DNA from: Zoroaster sp. YZ-2022
Lineage: Eukaryota; Echinodermata; Asteroidea; Forcipulatida; Zoroasteridae
Direction of reading: 5' to 3'
Length of the DNA: 64,000 bases
Assembly: GCA_029582265.1 (NCBI GenBank)
Contig: CM055816.1
Location: forward strand, 2,691,698-2,755,697
Part shown: piece after piece, positions 35,156 through 46,541 of the stretch
Layout of the letters: the number at the start of each line of letters is the position of its first letter
Position numbering within the stretch: position 1 is the stretch's first letter
Notes under the pieces: model-generated
Seen by the model: the letters and a program-made list of their open reading frames with translations, nothing else
Told to the model about the DNA's origin: nothing
Database searches by the model: none
Translations under genes and position numbers: made by a program

Positions 35156-35658
35156 GTATACATACAAATAAGCAGAAATTCCTAGCTAACCCATGAAATA
35201 AGCTTTTGTAGAGGGGGATTTTCTGCTCAAGTATTAAGTATGAGTCCAAGAAAAGGAAATTTACATGTATGGGTACGAGTTTGAGTAAATCAACTCTGGT
35301 TTTTCGTTTTGTTTTTTAGTTTTTTAGAGAATAATTATCTTCCTAAAGCACCTAGATACATATATACATGAAACTTGGTGTAAAGTTGATGATGGTATCC
35401 AGTGCCTCTTGAAAACTATCTGTATGAAGATGTATCATTTTAATTAAATAAGTAAAACAGTTTCCCATCTGAACTTTTGTCATCTATCTCCGAGGACACA
35501 ATTGGACATTTGATTGAATAAAAAAGATCTGAATACATTCTTATTATTTTTCAATGTAATAAGCTGACACTTTCATAGATTGGTTGTTTAATGTGTTTAT
35601 CTTGATTGATAGAAAAGGATACTTTTAGAAGCAGCTTTAACATCCATACCAATATATG
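35156..35658. other. Gene-free AT-rich spacer
   Basis: If the candidate exon is real, this would be intron. Nothing else was recognised. Confidence 0.4.
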
Positions 35659-35662
35659 TTAA

Positions 35663-35865
35663 AGGGACAGTATCGTCACAATCAACAAGGCATGGAATCA
35701 GAGTGTTGGTGCTAGTCAGTGACTGAAAATAACACCCCACATGATAAGGTCATATTACCGTTGCTACTACAAAAATGAGCCATTATTTTTCAGTCACTGT
35801 GTTCATCTTAAACTAGGACACTGATTCCATGCCATGTTGAAAGTCCACTCTGATCATGATGATAT
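35663..35865. mobile_element. TTAA-type MITE, cut by the Gypsy LTR
   Basis: The left end AGGGACAGTATCGTCAC follows TTAA (35,659-35,662). Internally it is an imperfect inverted repeat (GGCATGGAATCAGAGTG against CACTGATTCCATGCC, and AGTGACTGAAAATAA against its inverse). The right terminus is missing where the LTR starts at 35,866. It is related to the fragment at 1-69. Confidence 0.65.
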
Positions 35866-36219
35866 TGTAGCGAATAGCCTGTCAATGGGTCCTTGTTTCC
35901 CCTTGCTGAACAATGCAACAGAGGAAATGGGAGACGGGATTTTGGAAAATGGTTTATTAAACACTCAGATGGGACCACTCTGGTCCGTTCACCTCGAAAG
36001 CTAGTAACACAACTCTTTTCTTTTTAAAAACAAATCAATACACAAATCATCTTGGCTTACTGCCAGGCGTTTTTCCCGCCGGCGTAAACAGTCTGTCTAT
36101 TTATAGCTGCTGCTTCCGGACTTAACAAAAGGTCCAATTACGCCAAGTACAGAGTCCTCAATAGTTCGGTGAACCATACCAGCGGTTCCCCACCGCCGGT
36201 TGTAGAACCGCTTGTTACA
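35866..36219 (-). mobile_element. 3' LTR of a Ty3/Gypsy element, 354 bp
   Basis: On the minus strand it starts TGTAAC and ends GCTACA. It carries a TATA box (TATAAATA; 36,098-36,105) and an AATAAA signal (35,953-35,958). A purine-rich tract (AAGAGGGGGAAG) lies immediately 5' of it. No 5' LTR is present, so this is the 3' half of an element. The mirror LTR (42,061-42,404) is 10 bp shorter near the TATA box. Confidence 0.8.
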
Positions 36220-36661
36220 CTTCCCCCTCTTGAAACATTTTTCAAGGGCTGGGGTGTCCCCAGGGAATGTTGATCGATGTTGATCCTGGTCCACCCACAA
36301 CAACAACAACAACAACAAGTTCTCTTTTTGTATTGGTCCCCTACTGTCTGAAGTTGGAAGTCCTCCCCGGTGCCATATCCTCCAAAGAAGATCACCATTG
36401 GGGTAGCGAACTCCTCTCGCATCAACACAGCTTCAGTCTGCACGGCAGCCTCCACGGCAGCCTCCGTGTTCATCAGCTCCGACAAACTCGACCGGAGTGG
36501 GGGTACTCCTCTAGCCCTGCAGTCTGGATCGTTGTGGCCATGTACCACTTGCCGGTCGTGTAGATCCGTGCCGTTCATGCTGCCCCAAGTTCTCCCCATG
36601 AAGAGATCCTGTGAACAGATTGCACATCAGGCTCTGCCTGAGCTGCTGTGGCACCGGCATG

Positions 36662-36824
36662 ACAGGTCTGCTTGTGTAACATGTTGGGTTAGGTAGTCAC
36701 ATCGCCGGTACTTGCTGTCACAAAGCTCGCATTGGAACATTCGTCCCTCGTGGACTGCTTTTTCATGGCGTCTCCTCGTAAACAAAGATGCGTAGGTGCG
36801 ACCACATATCCTACATGCAAACTT
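36662..36824 (-). CDS. C2H2 zinc-finger pair downstream of Gypsy integrase
   Basis: The minus-strand frame gives FACRICGRTYASLFTRRRH followed by EKAVH (C-x2-C-x12-H-x4-H, a canonical C2H2 finger) and then FQCELCDSKYRRCDYLTQH (C-x2-C-x12-H; the second His is replaced, with Asp four positions later). A frame break lies just upstream, with a TGA three codons before the finger, so the link to the proline-rich tract must be by an older continuous frame. C2H2 fingers bind DNA or RNA. They are not part of the standard Gypsy pol, so this is either a captured domain or an additional frame of this lineage. Confidence 0.6.
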
Positions 36825-37099
36825 GCATCATCCATAGTGAGTGACTTAGAGTGTTCTTGTCCTTGTTCACCTTCTGCTAACTGACAAAAAATTGGAGTGC
36901 CACATACAACCCCACCCTCTGCTGGCAATTTATCGTTATGAGAACTGTAGACTTGTTGCAAGTACCGCTGGGGTTTTCTCACAGCTCTGCCACGACGGGT
37001 ACGTGGTGTACGTGGTTGGGTCTGTTGAAACGGTGGTTAAGGGACTGTCGATACTGGCTGCTGGAGTGACTATATCAGAAGGCCTTCTGCACCGGCGGT

Positions 37100-37275
37100 G
37101 AGGCAATCTGTACCAGTGGTGGGTCTTCCTGCACGGGCGGTGTGGCTACCTGTACCGGCGGTTGGGTCGCCTGCACCGGCGGTGGGGCTACCTATACCGG
37201 CAGTTGAGTTACCTGCACCGGCGGTGGGGCTACCTGTACCGGCGGTTGGGTTGCCTGTACTAGCGGTGGGACTTT
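37100..37275 (-). repeat. 24-bp coding minisatellite (PPVQVAPx tract)
   Basis: About seven to eight tandem 24-bp units. Read on the minus strand they encode octapeptides such as PPVQVAP, QPPVQVAT and PPVQATQP. One unit contains a stop (PV* then VAPP). The tract lies between the integrase C-terminus and the zinc fingers. Confidence 0.8.
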
Positions 37276-38261
37276 GTTCTTGTGTTCACGGGAAGAAACC
37301 ATGAAATCCACAGTCCTCACTTGATTTTCCATGGCAGGGCTTCAGTCTGTCGGCATGTACAATCTGGGGAGCAGACCGGGGGGTCCTTTGTATTTTGTAC
37401 ACAACGTCTGACAGTTTCTCAACCACCACGAACGGTCCACACCAGCTCGGGGTCAGTTTTTGACATCGACCCTTCTTCCTAATTTTGTTATGAAGCCAAA
37501 CCACTGATCCCTTGTCATACAACAACCTATCCACATCTCGATCATAATGACTTTTCTGTGCCATCATCTTCGTGCTGATCATTTCTCTAGCAATTTCGTG
37601 AGCTCTTGCCAATTTGTCTTGATGATTCTGGGCATATTGCAGTACTGGTCGTGAGATCTTCATAGTGAACAAACTCGACGAGTAGATCAACTGGCAAGCG
37701 AATTTCTCGGCCAAACATCATAGCGTTCAGTGTCTCCCTAGTAGTTTCATGTTCGGATGATCTATAAGCCATTGCCAGCAGGGCTAATTAGTGCTCATCC
37801 CAGTCTGTCTGGGATTTGTCCACCCATAACCTCAGCATAGCTTTGATAGTTCTGTTGAATTGTTCGACCATGCCATCGGATCTAGGGTGGTAAGATGTGG
37901 TCCGTGTTTTCTTCACTCCCAGCATCTCCCTGAATACGGCCGATTCAAACTCCTTCCACTGATCTGAATGAAGCTCAAGAGGAATGCCAAATCATGCCAC
38001 AAATTCCTCTACGAGGTTAGTGGCCACAGTAGGAGCTTTGTGGTCTGGAATCGCGTAACATTCTGTCCACCTGGTGAAGTAATCACCAACCATCACAAAT
38101 TTGTTCCCACGGTTCGTAACTGGAAGAGGTCCAAGTATGTCCACCGCGACTCTTTCCATTGTTGCTCCAACCAGATAATGGATCATGTTTGTTCTCTTGG
38201 CTCTTGCTGGGGGCTTGCCTCGTTGGCACTGCTGACAGTTTTGCACCCATCATCAATCTGA

Positions 38262-38270
38262 CGCACGCAT

Positions 38271-38302
<32 letters not shown>
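38262..38302. repeat. (GAT)n microsatellite at the Gypsy truncation point
   Basis: About 12 GAT units between the truncated integrase and the next LINE fragment. Confidence 0.9.
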
Positions 38303-38304
<2 letters not shown>

Positions 38305-38876
38305 AACTATTTATGCTCAGGAAACTTAAAAAGACCGGTTTATCTACTGCTGAACTTACTACTGTGTATATGGGTTATGTCAGACCTATTGTTGAATACG
38401 CAACCCCTGTTTGGCATTCCAGCATCACACGCGCACAATCAAACCGTATTGAATCTATTCAAAAAAGAGTTTGCCGTATCATTCTAGGAAATAAATATAT
38501 CCATTACGTTGAAGCGTTATCCACTTTGGGTCTGACACCCCTCCATGATAGAAGAACCTCTCTGTGTACCAATTTTGCCATTAAAACTTACAACTCGGGT
38601 AGATTTAGCGAATGGTTCCCTAAAACTAAAAGTTCACACTCTATGAACCTCAGATCAAATCGGGTCCTTGAAGAGCACTCTTTCACCTCGAACAGATTCA
38701 GGAACAGTCCTGTGCCATACCTCACTAGACTACTTAACAAATGAAGTAATTTACAATTTTTTATTTTTATCCTTATTCGAACTTAAGGAAATTTGCTACT
38801 TATTGTAGTTGTTTCATTTATAAGCACTGTGCAATTCAGCATTTGGGCTGCAAAAGGTGTGTTTTTAATAAACATG

Positions 38877-38914
<38 letters not shown>

Positions 38915-38951
38915 GATAATGATAATAATAATAATGATGGTGGTGGTGGTA
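38303..38951 (+). mobile_element. CR1-like LINE 3' fragment
   Basis: The plus-strand frame 38,313-38,744 (143 codons) encodes the RT C-terminus: LSTAELTTVYMGYVRPIVEY, ATPVWHSSITRAQSNRIESI and QKRVCRIILGNKYIHYVEAL, ending PYLTRLLNK. It is open to its natural stop. The 3' UTR follows and ends in an (ATAATG)n-type tail and (GGT)n at the contig edge. It is a third CR1-like family in the window. The last 123 bp before the gap (38,829-38,951) have no mirror in contig 3. Confidence 0.75.
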
Positions 38952-39451
38952 NNNNNNNNNNNNNNNNNNNNNNNNNNNNNNNNNNNNNNNNNNNNNNNNN
39001 NNNNNNNNNNNNNNNNNNNNNNNNNNNNNNNNNNNNNNNNNNNNNNNNNNNNNNNNNNNNNNNNNNNNNNNNNNNNNNNNNNNNNNNNNNNNNNNNNNNN
39101 NNNNNNNNNNNNNNNNNNNNNNNNNNNNNNNNNNNNNNNNNNNNNNNNNNNNNNNNNNNNNNNNNNNNNNNNNNNNNNNNNNNNNNNNNNNNNNNNNNNN
39201 NNNNNNNNNNNNNNNNNNNNNNNNNNNNNNNNNNNNNNNNNNNNNNNNNNNNNNNNNNNNNNNNNNNNNNNNNNNNNNNNNNNNNNNNNNNNNNNNNNNN
39301 NNNNNNNNNNNNNNNNNNNNNNNNNNNNNNNNNNNNNNNNNNNNNNNNNNNNNNNNNNNNNNNNNNNNNNNNNNNNNNNNNNNNNNNNNNNNNNNNNNNN
39401 NNNNNNNNNNNNNNNNNNNNNNNNNNNNNNNNNNNNNNNNNNNNNNNNNNN
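38952..39451. other. Assembly gap of exactly 500 N at the inverted-repeat centre
   Basis: Placeholder gap. The sequence on its right (GTGCTTATAAATGAAAC) is the reverse complement of 38,812-38,828, so the two contigs meet at a point of symmetry. Confidence 0.95.
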
Positions 39452-39960
39452 GTGCTTATAAATGAAACAACTACAATAAGTAGCAAATTTCTTAAGTTCG
39501 AATAAGGATAAAATAAAAATTGTAAATTACTTCATTTGTTAAGTAGTCTAGTGAGGTATGGTACAGGACTGTTCCTGAATCTGTTCGAGGTGAAAGTGCT
39601 CTTCAAGGACCCGATTTGATCTGAGGTTCATAGAGTGTGAACTTTAGTTTTAGGAACCATTCGCCAAATCTACCCGAGTTGTAAGTTTTAATGGCAAATT
39701 GGTACACAGAGAGGTTCTTCATCATGGAGGGTGTCAGACCCAAAGTGGATAACGCTTCAACGTAATGGATATATTTATTTCCTAGAATGATACGGCAAAC
39801 TCTTTGAATAGATTCAATACGGTTTGATTGTGCGCGTGTGATGCTGGAATGCCAAACAGGGGTTGCGTATTCAACAATAGGTCTGACATAACCCATATAC
39901 ACAGTAGTAAGTTCAGCAGTAGATAAACCGGTCTTTTTAAGTTTCCTGAGCATAAATAGT
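39452..39960 (-). mobile_element. CR1-like LINE 3' fragment, mirror copy
   Basis: Mirror of 38,303-38,828. The frame at 39,603-39,953 starts MLRKLKKTGLSTAEL. It has a one-codon loss after ESIQ and frame changes near TPSMMKN, so the RT C-terminus is broken here while the left copy is intact. Confidence 0.75.
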
Positions 39961-39961
39961 T

Positions 39962-40001
<40 letters not shown>

Positions 40002-40009
40002 ATGCGTGC

Positions 40010-41952
40010 GTCAGATTGATGATGGGTGCAAAACTGTCAGCAGTGCCAACGAGGCAAGCCCCCAGCAAGAGCCAAGAGAACAAACATGATCCATTATCTG
40101 GTTGGAGCAACAATGGAAAGAGTCGCGGTGGACATACTTGGACCTCTTCCAGTTACGAACCGTGGGAACAAATTTGTGATGGTTGGTGATTACTTCACCA
40201 GGTGGACAGAATGTTACGCGATTCCAGACCACAAAGCTCCTACTGTGGCCACTAACCTCGTAGAGGAATTTGTGGCATGATTTGGCATTCCTCTTGAGCT
40301 TCATTCAGATCAGTGGAAGGAGTTTGAATCGGCCGTATTCAGGGAGATGCTGGGAATGAAGAAAACACGGACCACATCTTACCACCCTAGATCCGATGGC
40401 ATGGTCGAACAATTCAACAGAACTATCAAAGCTATGCTGAGGTTATGGGTGGACAAATCCCAGACAGACTGGGATGAGCACTAATTAGCCCTGCTGGCAA
40501 TGGCTTATAGATCATCCGAACATGAAACTACTAGGGAGACACTGAACGCTATGATGTTTGGCCGAGAAATTCGCTTGCCAGTTGATCTACTCGTCGAGTT
40601 TGTTCACTATGAAGATCTCACGACCAGTACTGCAATATGCCCAGAATCATCAAGACAAATTGGCAAGAGCTCACGAAATTGCTAGAGAAATGATCAGCAC
40701 GAAGATGATGGCACAGAAAAGTCATTATGATCGAGATGTGGATAGGTTGTTGTATGACAAGGGATCAGTGGTTTGGCTTCATAACAAAATTAGGAAGAAG
40801 GGTCGATGTCAAAAACTGACCCCGAGCTGGTGTGGACCGTTCGTGGTGGTTGAGAAACTGTCAGACGTTGTGTACAAAATACAAAGGACCCCCCGGTCTG
40901 CTCCCCAGATTGTACATGCCGACAGACTGAAGCCCTGCCATGGAAAATCAAGTGAGGACTGTGGATTTCATGGTTTCTTCCCGTGAACACAAGAACAAAG
41001 TCCCACCGCTAGTACAGGCAACCCAACCGCCGGTACAGGTAGCCCCACCGCCGGTGCAGGTAACTCAACTGCCGGTATAGGTAGCCCCACCGCCGGTGCA
41101 GGCGACCCAACCGCCGGTACAGGTAGCCACACCGCCCGTGCAGGAAGACCCACCACTGGTACAGATTGCCTCACCGCCGGTGCAGAAGGCCTTCTGATAT
41201 AGTCACTCCAGCAGCCAGTATCGACAGTCCCTTAACCACCGTTTCAACAGACCCAACCACGTACACCACGTACCCGTCGTGGCAGAGCTGTGAGAAAACC
41301 CCAGCGGTACTTGCAACAAGTCTACAGTTCTCATAACGATAAATTGCCAGCAGAGGGTGGGGTTGTATGTGGCACTCCAATTTTTTGTCAGTTAGCAGAA
41401 GGTGAACAAGGACAAGAACACTCTAAGTCACTCACTATGGATGATGCAAGTTTGCATGTAGGATATGTGGTCGCACCTACGCATCTTTGTTTACGAGGAG
41501 ACGCCATGAAAAAGCAGTCCACGAGGGACGAATGTTCCAATGCGAGCTTTGTGACAGCAAGTACCGGCGATGTGACTACCTAACCCAACATGTTACACAA
41601 GCAGACCTGTCATGCCGGAAAACAGCAGCTCAGGCAGAGCCTGATGTGCAATCTGTTCACAGGATCTCTTCACGGGGAGAACTTGGGGCAGCATGAACGG
41701 CACGGATCTACACGACCGGCAAGTGGTACATGGCCACAACGATCCAGACTGCAGGGCTAGAGGAGTACCCCCACTCCGGTCGAGTTTGTCGGAGCTGATG
41801 AACACGGAGGCTGCCGTGGAGGCTGCCGTGCAGACTGAAGCTGTGTTGATGCGAGAGGAGTTCGCTACCCCAATGGTGATCTTCTTTGGAGGATATGGCA
41901 CCGGGGAGGACTTCCAACTTCAGACAGTAGGGGACCAATACAAAAAGAGAAC

Positions 41953-41983
<31 letters not shown>

Positions 41984-42060
41984 GGGTGGACCAGGATCAA
42001 CATCGATCAACATTCCCTGGGGACACCCCAGCCCTTGAAAAATGTTTCAAGAGGGGGAAG
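40010..42060 (+). pseudogene. Ty3/Gypsy 3' half, mirror copy
   Basis: Plus-strand copy of 36,220-38,260, nearly identical. Integrase core 40,026-40,680, GPY/F-type domain about 40,825-40,890, proline-rich tract 40,997-41,172, C2H2 fingers 41,448-41,610 and last open frame 41,693-42,142. The same in-frame stops as the left copy (after EEFVA, DWDEH and in the proline tract) are present, which dates them before the two arms separated. A GTT microsatellite encoding poly-Cys (about 41,953-41,982) is three units longer than in the left arm. Confidence 0.75.
41448..41610 (+). CDS. C2H2 zinc-finger pair, mirror copy
   Basis: Plus-strand equivalent of 36,662-36,824. The frame is open from the first finger to LGAA at 41,696. 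The first finger is canonical; the second lacks its last histidine. The upstream TGA and frame break are identical to the left arm. Confidence 0.6.
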
Positions 42061-42404
42061 TGTAACAAGTGGTTCTACAACCGGCGGTGGGGAACCGCCG
42101 GTATGGTTCACCGAACTATCGAGGACCCAGTACTTGGCCTAATTGGACCTTTTGTTAAGTCCGGAAGCAGCAGCTATAAATAGACTGCCGGCGGGAAAAA
42201 CGCCTGCCAGTAAGCCAAGATGATTTGTGTATTGATTTGTTTTTAAAAAGAAAAGAGTTGTGTTACTAGCTTTCGAGGTGAACGGACCAGAGTGGTCCCA
42301 TCTGAGTGTTTAATAAACCATTTTCCAAAATCCCGTCTCCCATTTCCTCTGTTGCATTGTTCAGCAAGGGGAAACAAGGACCCATTGACAGGCTATTCGC
42401 TACA
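42061..42404 (+). mobile_element. Ty3/Gypsy 3' LTR, mirror copy (344 bp)
   Basis: It starts TGTAACAAGTGG after the purine tract AAGAGGGGGAAG and ends GCTACA. It has TATAAATA at about 42,175-42,182 and AATAAA near 42,312. It lacks 10 bp present in the left copy just 3' of the TATA box. Confidence 0.8.
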
Positions 42405-42607
42405 ATATCATCATGATCAGAGTGGACTTTCAACATGGCATGGAATCAGTGTCCTAGTTTAAGATGAACACAGTGACTGAAAAATAATGGCTCATTTTTG
42501 TAGTAGCAACGGTAATATGACCTTATCATGTGGGGTATTATTTTCAGTCACTGACTAGCACCAACACTCTGATTCCATGCCTTGTTGATTGTGACGATAC
42601 TGTCCCT
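42405..42607. mobile_element. TTAA-type MITE cut by LTR, mirror copy
   Basis: Mirror of 35,663-35,865; TTAA at 42,608-42,611. Confidence 0.6.
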
Positions 42608-42611
42608 TTAA

Positions 42612-43113
42612 CATATATTGGTATGGATGTTAAAGCTGCTTCTAAAAGTATCCTTTTCTATCAATCAAGATAAACACATTAAACAACCAATCTATGAAAG
42701 TGTCAGCTTATTACATTGAAAAATAATAAGAATGTATTCAGATCTTTTTATTCAATCAAATGTCCAATTGTGTCCTCGGAGATAGATGACAAAAGTTCAG
42801 ATGGGAAACTGTTTTACTTATTTAATTAAAATGATACATCTTCATACAGATAGTTTTCAAGAGGCACTGGATACCATCATCAACTTTACACCAAGTTTCA
42901 TGTATATATGTATCTAGGTGCTTTAGGAAGATAATTATTCTCTAAAAAACTAAAAAACAAAACGAAAAACCAGAGTTGATTTACTCAAACTCGTACCCAT
43001 ACATGTAAATTTCCTTTTCTTGGACTCATACTTAATACTTGAGCAGAAAATCCCCCTCTACAAAAGCTTATTTCATGGGTTAGCTAGGAATTTCTGCTTA
43101 TTTGTATGTATAC
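42612..43113. other. Gene-free spacer, mirror of 35,156-35,658
   Basis: AT-rich; nothing recognised. Confidence 0.4.
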
Positions 43114-43192
43114 CTCATCAATTCCTGATTTTCTTCAACCAACACACATTTCTCATCTTCAGATAGGGATGCAGAACAGGTTGCAGTTTCAG
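43114..43192 (-). CDS. Candidate 79-bp internal exon, mirror copy
   Basis: Same sequence, frame and splice sites as 35,077-35,155, on the minus strand. Confidence 0.3.
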
Positions 43193-43964
43193 CTGAAAAA
43201 TTCAAAATATTAACAAAATAAAATGGCACCATTTCAATTATGTTTACACTTTTTTTTATTTTTGGTGTTAACAAAGAAAAAATATTAAAGTGGGATCTGA
43301 ACCTTCAACCTCAAGATTACTGTACATGTGCTCTACCAACTGACCTCAAGCTCTTTAGTTTTAGTTTCCCAAATTGTCAATATCTTGGGTGTGCTATTTA
43401 GCCTAGAATGGCCCACGTTATAATACTTATTGATGTGGCTATTCATGAATAATCCATAAGGATACTACAACAATACCAAAAACAAAATGGTTTCATTCAT
43501 TTTTCTTGAAGTCACAGCTCTTCGTTAACATCGTGCATGTTCAGTACACAGAGAAAAACTTGCATGGTTTGTTTTGCCCTGCGGAAGTCTGGCATATGTC
43601 ACATCGTCTACACATTTTCTCATTATAGAAAATAAATTAAATTTCCAAGAGCACAGATTGATTTTATTCAACAAGTTTGCATAGCAACATTTTTTAGGCA
43701 GAAATATTTGTATGTATGTATTGGGCTAATTTTGAAAGCAAATTTTGTTAAAATTATTATTTATTTTGGCTATGATACAAGTGAAATTGTTGGGGATGAA
43801 CAACTATTTTGCAATCATCTTGTAATAACACTTTAACAGTATGCATACATGTACATTGGATAGGACCTGGCCCAATGATGACTGATATTTGTGACAATTG
43901 GTATTGTACCAATACTGCTGCTCCAGATGATTAAACGTGATCACTAAAGAAATTAAGAAGCAAT
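43193..43964. other. Gene-free spacer with the mirrored tRNA-like sequence
   Basis: Mirror of 34,321-35,076. The degenerate tRNA-like sequence lies at about 43,282-43,355 on the minus strand. It contains small indels relative to the left arm (for example GTCTGGCATATGTCACATCG at 43,588 against GTCTGCGTCACATCG on the left). Confidence 0.4.
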
Positions 43965-44093
43965 TATGGTAAAGTGTCTTGCTCGAGGACACAAGCACCA
44001 CGGTCGCGGTCGGGTTTCGAACCCACATTCTGACGACTCAGCCATCAGAACACAAATCCGATGCACTAAACCGCTCGGCCATGGCACTCCACA
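43965..44093 (-). mobile_element. tRNA-derived SINE copy 2, mirror
   Basis: Mirror of 34,182-34,320, with the same A and B boxes. Confidence 0.7.
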
Positions 44094-44532
44094 TAAAAAA
44101 AACTGTAATCTTATTGGAAAGCTATTGTTCAGTTGATACATGCACTTGAAATTAAGTACACCTGTTCATCATGGCATCTAAAATTAAACTGGAACATATA
44201 TCAGAATTGGGTTGGAAATATTTCTTCATCAACATGTACATACATGTACATCCATGTACAATATATTTCATACAATTTTTAAGGTCAGTCACTCAGTTTG
44301 TGTCTTCCATGTTCATTCTCATAAGTTTCATAAACAAAGTATATCTTCAGATACAAATTTGCCCTTGCATGTTCAACGGAAAATCCAGAAAGAAAGCATA
44401 TATATGCACATCCAAGGGAAACCTTTTCTTGGGATGCTACAGAGATTATAAAACCATTGTTTATTTTTAATTATACTGAATTTTCCTTCAGTTTGAGACA
44501 TGACCATTTTGTTATTTGAACATATATGTATA

Positions 44533-46004
44533 CTGAAACGCAAAAGAAACTTACCACCTTTTAAACCTTTAAATATCAACAATAACACTGCGTGTAGTAA
44601 ATGTGTGAACTTATTTGTGGACAATAGTGTCCTCACTGTCAGACAAAACGGTCACGCATGGTCACTTCTTTCAGCACAGCTGTTAAACAGCTGTTTTGAC
44701 TGTCAGTGATTAGCCAAGGGTGGGGATGATTTTAATGAGCTGCACTTGATGTCTTGATATTGGCTTTAAAAAGGCCAGTGCAAAATGGGCATTTCAATGA
44801 ACATGCCACGATTGTCAAGGGATCAACGGCAGCGTGCCCTGGGCATGCTGCAAGGCGGACTGAGCTACCGTGAGGTGGCACATCGCCTTGGCTGTTCACA
44901 CCAGACGATATCGGCCCTGGTGGAGAGAGACACCCTCCACAACTCTGCAGATGACAGACCTCGATCAGGGAGGCCAAGAGTCACCACTGCAAGGCAGGAC
45001 AGGCAGATGGTCCTAAGTCACCTGCGTGGATCGATTCCGTCCAGCATCCCGCACTGCGGCAGAAACCCGGGCGTGCAAACCCACGGATCTCCAATGATAC
45101 TGCACGAAGACGACTGCATGACCATGGTCTGACTGCCAGAAGACCATACAGAGGTCCCGTGATGACGAAGCTGCCCATCGCCGCAACCGACAGAGATGGT
45201 GCCAGCAGCATCAGCGGTGGACCTTGGCGCAGTGGAACGAGATCGCTTTCAGCGATGAGTCAAGGTTCTGTGTGGACAGTCCTGATGGGCGTGAGCGTGT
45301 CTGGAGAAGAACTGGCGAGTGATATGCCGATTGTTGCGTGCGTCAAGCCAACAGGTGGGGTGGCCCAAGTGTGATGGTGTGGGCCGCCATATCAGGCCGG
45401 TACAGGACGCCACTGGTGGTTGTGGATGGGAATCTTAACGCCCAGCGGTATGTGGATAACATCCTGCGACCCTCATCTGCTGCCATTCCTGCTAGACCAC
45501 CCAGAACTGAGAACCTTTCAGCATGACAACGCTCGTCCCCATGCTGCTCAAGCTTTACCACCTGCATTTCTCCAAGGCGAGAACATCAACACCATGTAGT
45601 GGCCTGCGCTATCCCTGACCTGAATCCCATAGAGCACCCTGTGGGATGAGCTTGGGAGACGCGTAGTTGGCAGGGCCAGGACACGGGCAGAGCTGCTTGA
45701 GACATTGAGGACTGAGTGGGACAGAATCCAGCAGCAATCCATCCAAAGACTGGTAGGCAGTATGCGCCGACGATGCACTGCCTGTATCCAAAACAATGGT
45801 GGCCACACACGCTATTGAAAGGGACTGACTTTGCAACCTCTGCTGTTATGTACTGATGAGATGGTTTATCGTGGTCAAAAAATTCGACATGTCATCAATA
45901 AAATGCCAATGTTTCAATTAGCAATTGTTGGTTTGTTTTATTTTGAACTGTTACAATTTTATTACATTTCAAAACAAGTGGTAAAGTTTCTTTTGCGTTT
46001 GGAG
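44533..46004 (+). mobile_element. Tc1-family transposon, mirror copy
   Basis: Terminal repeats flanked by TA, as in the left arm. It is longer than the left copy (1,472 against 1,432 bp), partly because it keeps the 29 bp deleted on the left. Confidence 0.85.
44803..45818 (+). pseudogene. Tc1 transposase, mirror copy with different lesions
   Basis: The plus-strand frame starts MPRLSRDQRQRALGMLQGG and keeps YREVAHRLGCSHQTI without the left arm's 2-bp deletion. At about 45,197-45,226 it also keeps the 29-bp stretch encoding WCQQHQRWTLAQW before FSDESRF, typical of Tc1 enzymes. However it has its own frame shifts near 45,030 (HLRGSIPSS), 45,170, 45,470 and 45,545-45,700. The catalytic blocks FSDESRF, QHDNARPHAA and DLNPIEHP-like sequence are recognisable. 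Neither arm encodes a complete protein. Confidence 0.75.
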
Positions 46005-46541
46005 TATATTTTACAATGTTTGTGGTCCCATAAATACAGAGAATACTAATGAATGGTCACCATAATACAGTCATTTAAGACAATGTTCAATCAATAAGTG
46101 CTAAATTCTAATTACATGTACACTGTATGATTGTTTGACATGAAGCATCTTGTAGGTGCAACTAAACAAGTGGCAGACAACCGGCCGGATGAACTTATGT
46201 GATCTTTTCTGAAGAAAAAAAGAAGAAGATAAAAATCAAACATAAATGTATTTTATGTATCGTGACTGTTCAATATTCTGAAAATCAGATCAATGGGCTA
46301 TCACAACTATGTATTCATTAACTAATTTGGTTTGACATCATGTTGTGGGAGAATAAATCCTACAATCAACTTTCCTGGAAAGACTGAAAGAAAAAAATAA
46401 TCAAAAATCAATGTGTTAAGATCCTACTAGCATCTGGATTGCATTCGATTGTAATAGGTCTTAAAGGAATACAGCCTAAAGATTAGATTAGACTCTACCA
46501 CAGCAATGTAAGATCTGTCCTCTTGTATGGCTCTAGAATGC
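46005..46541. other. Spacer, mirror of 31,772-32,309
   Basis: AT-rich spacer plus the start of the interrupted LINE RT fragment near 46,480-46,541. Confidence 0.45.

Larger units (their letters stand above)
36220..38260 (-). pseudogene. Ty3/Gypsy 3' half: integrase, GPY/F, Pro-rich repeats, C2H2 fingers
   Basis: Reading on the minus strand: an integrase core (38,246-37,590) with VAVDILGPLP (first Asp), LHSDQWKEF (second Asp) and SDGMVEQFNR (Glu); a GPY/F-type domain (SWCGPFVVVEKLSDVVYKI; about 37,455-37,385); a proline-rich octapeptide tract (37,275-37,100); and two C2H2-type fingers (36,662-36,824). A last open frame (36,599-36,138) runs to the purine tract with no known domain. Integrase joins cDNA to chromosomal DNA. 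Two in-frame stops in the integrase (after EEFVA and after DWDEH) and one in the proline tract are shared by both arms. Reverse transcriptase, protease and gag are absent. The truncation point is next to (GAT)n at 38,262. Confidence 0.75.

Noticed and set aside
37100..37275. Regular 24-bp repeats considered as a CRISPR-like or satellite array
   Set aside because: Units are directly adjacent with no spacers, in frame with a Gypsy reading frame, and the genome is eukaryotic.
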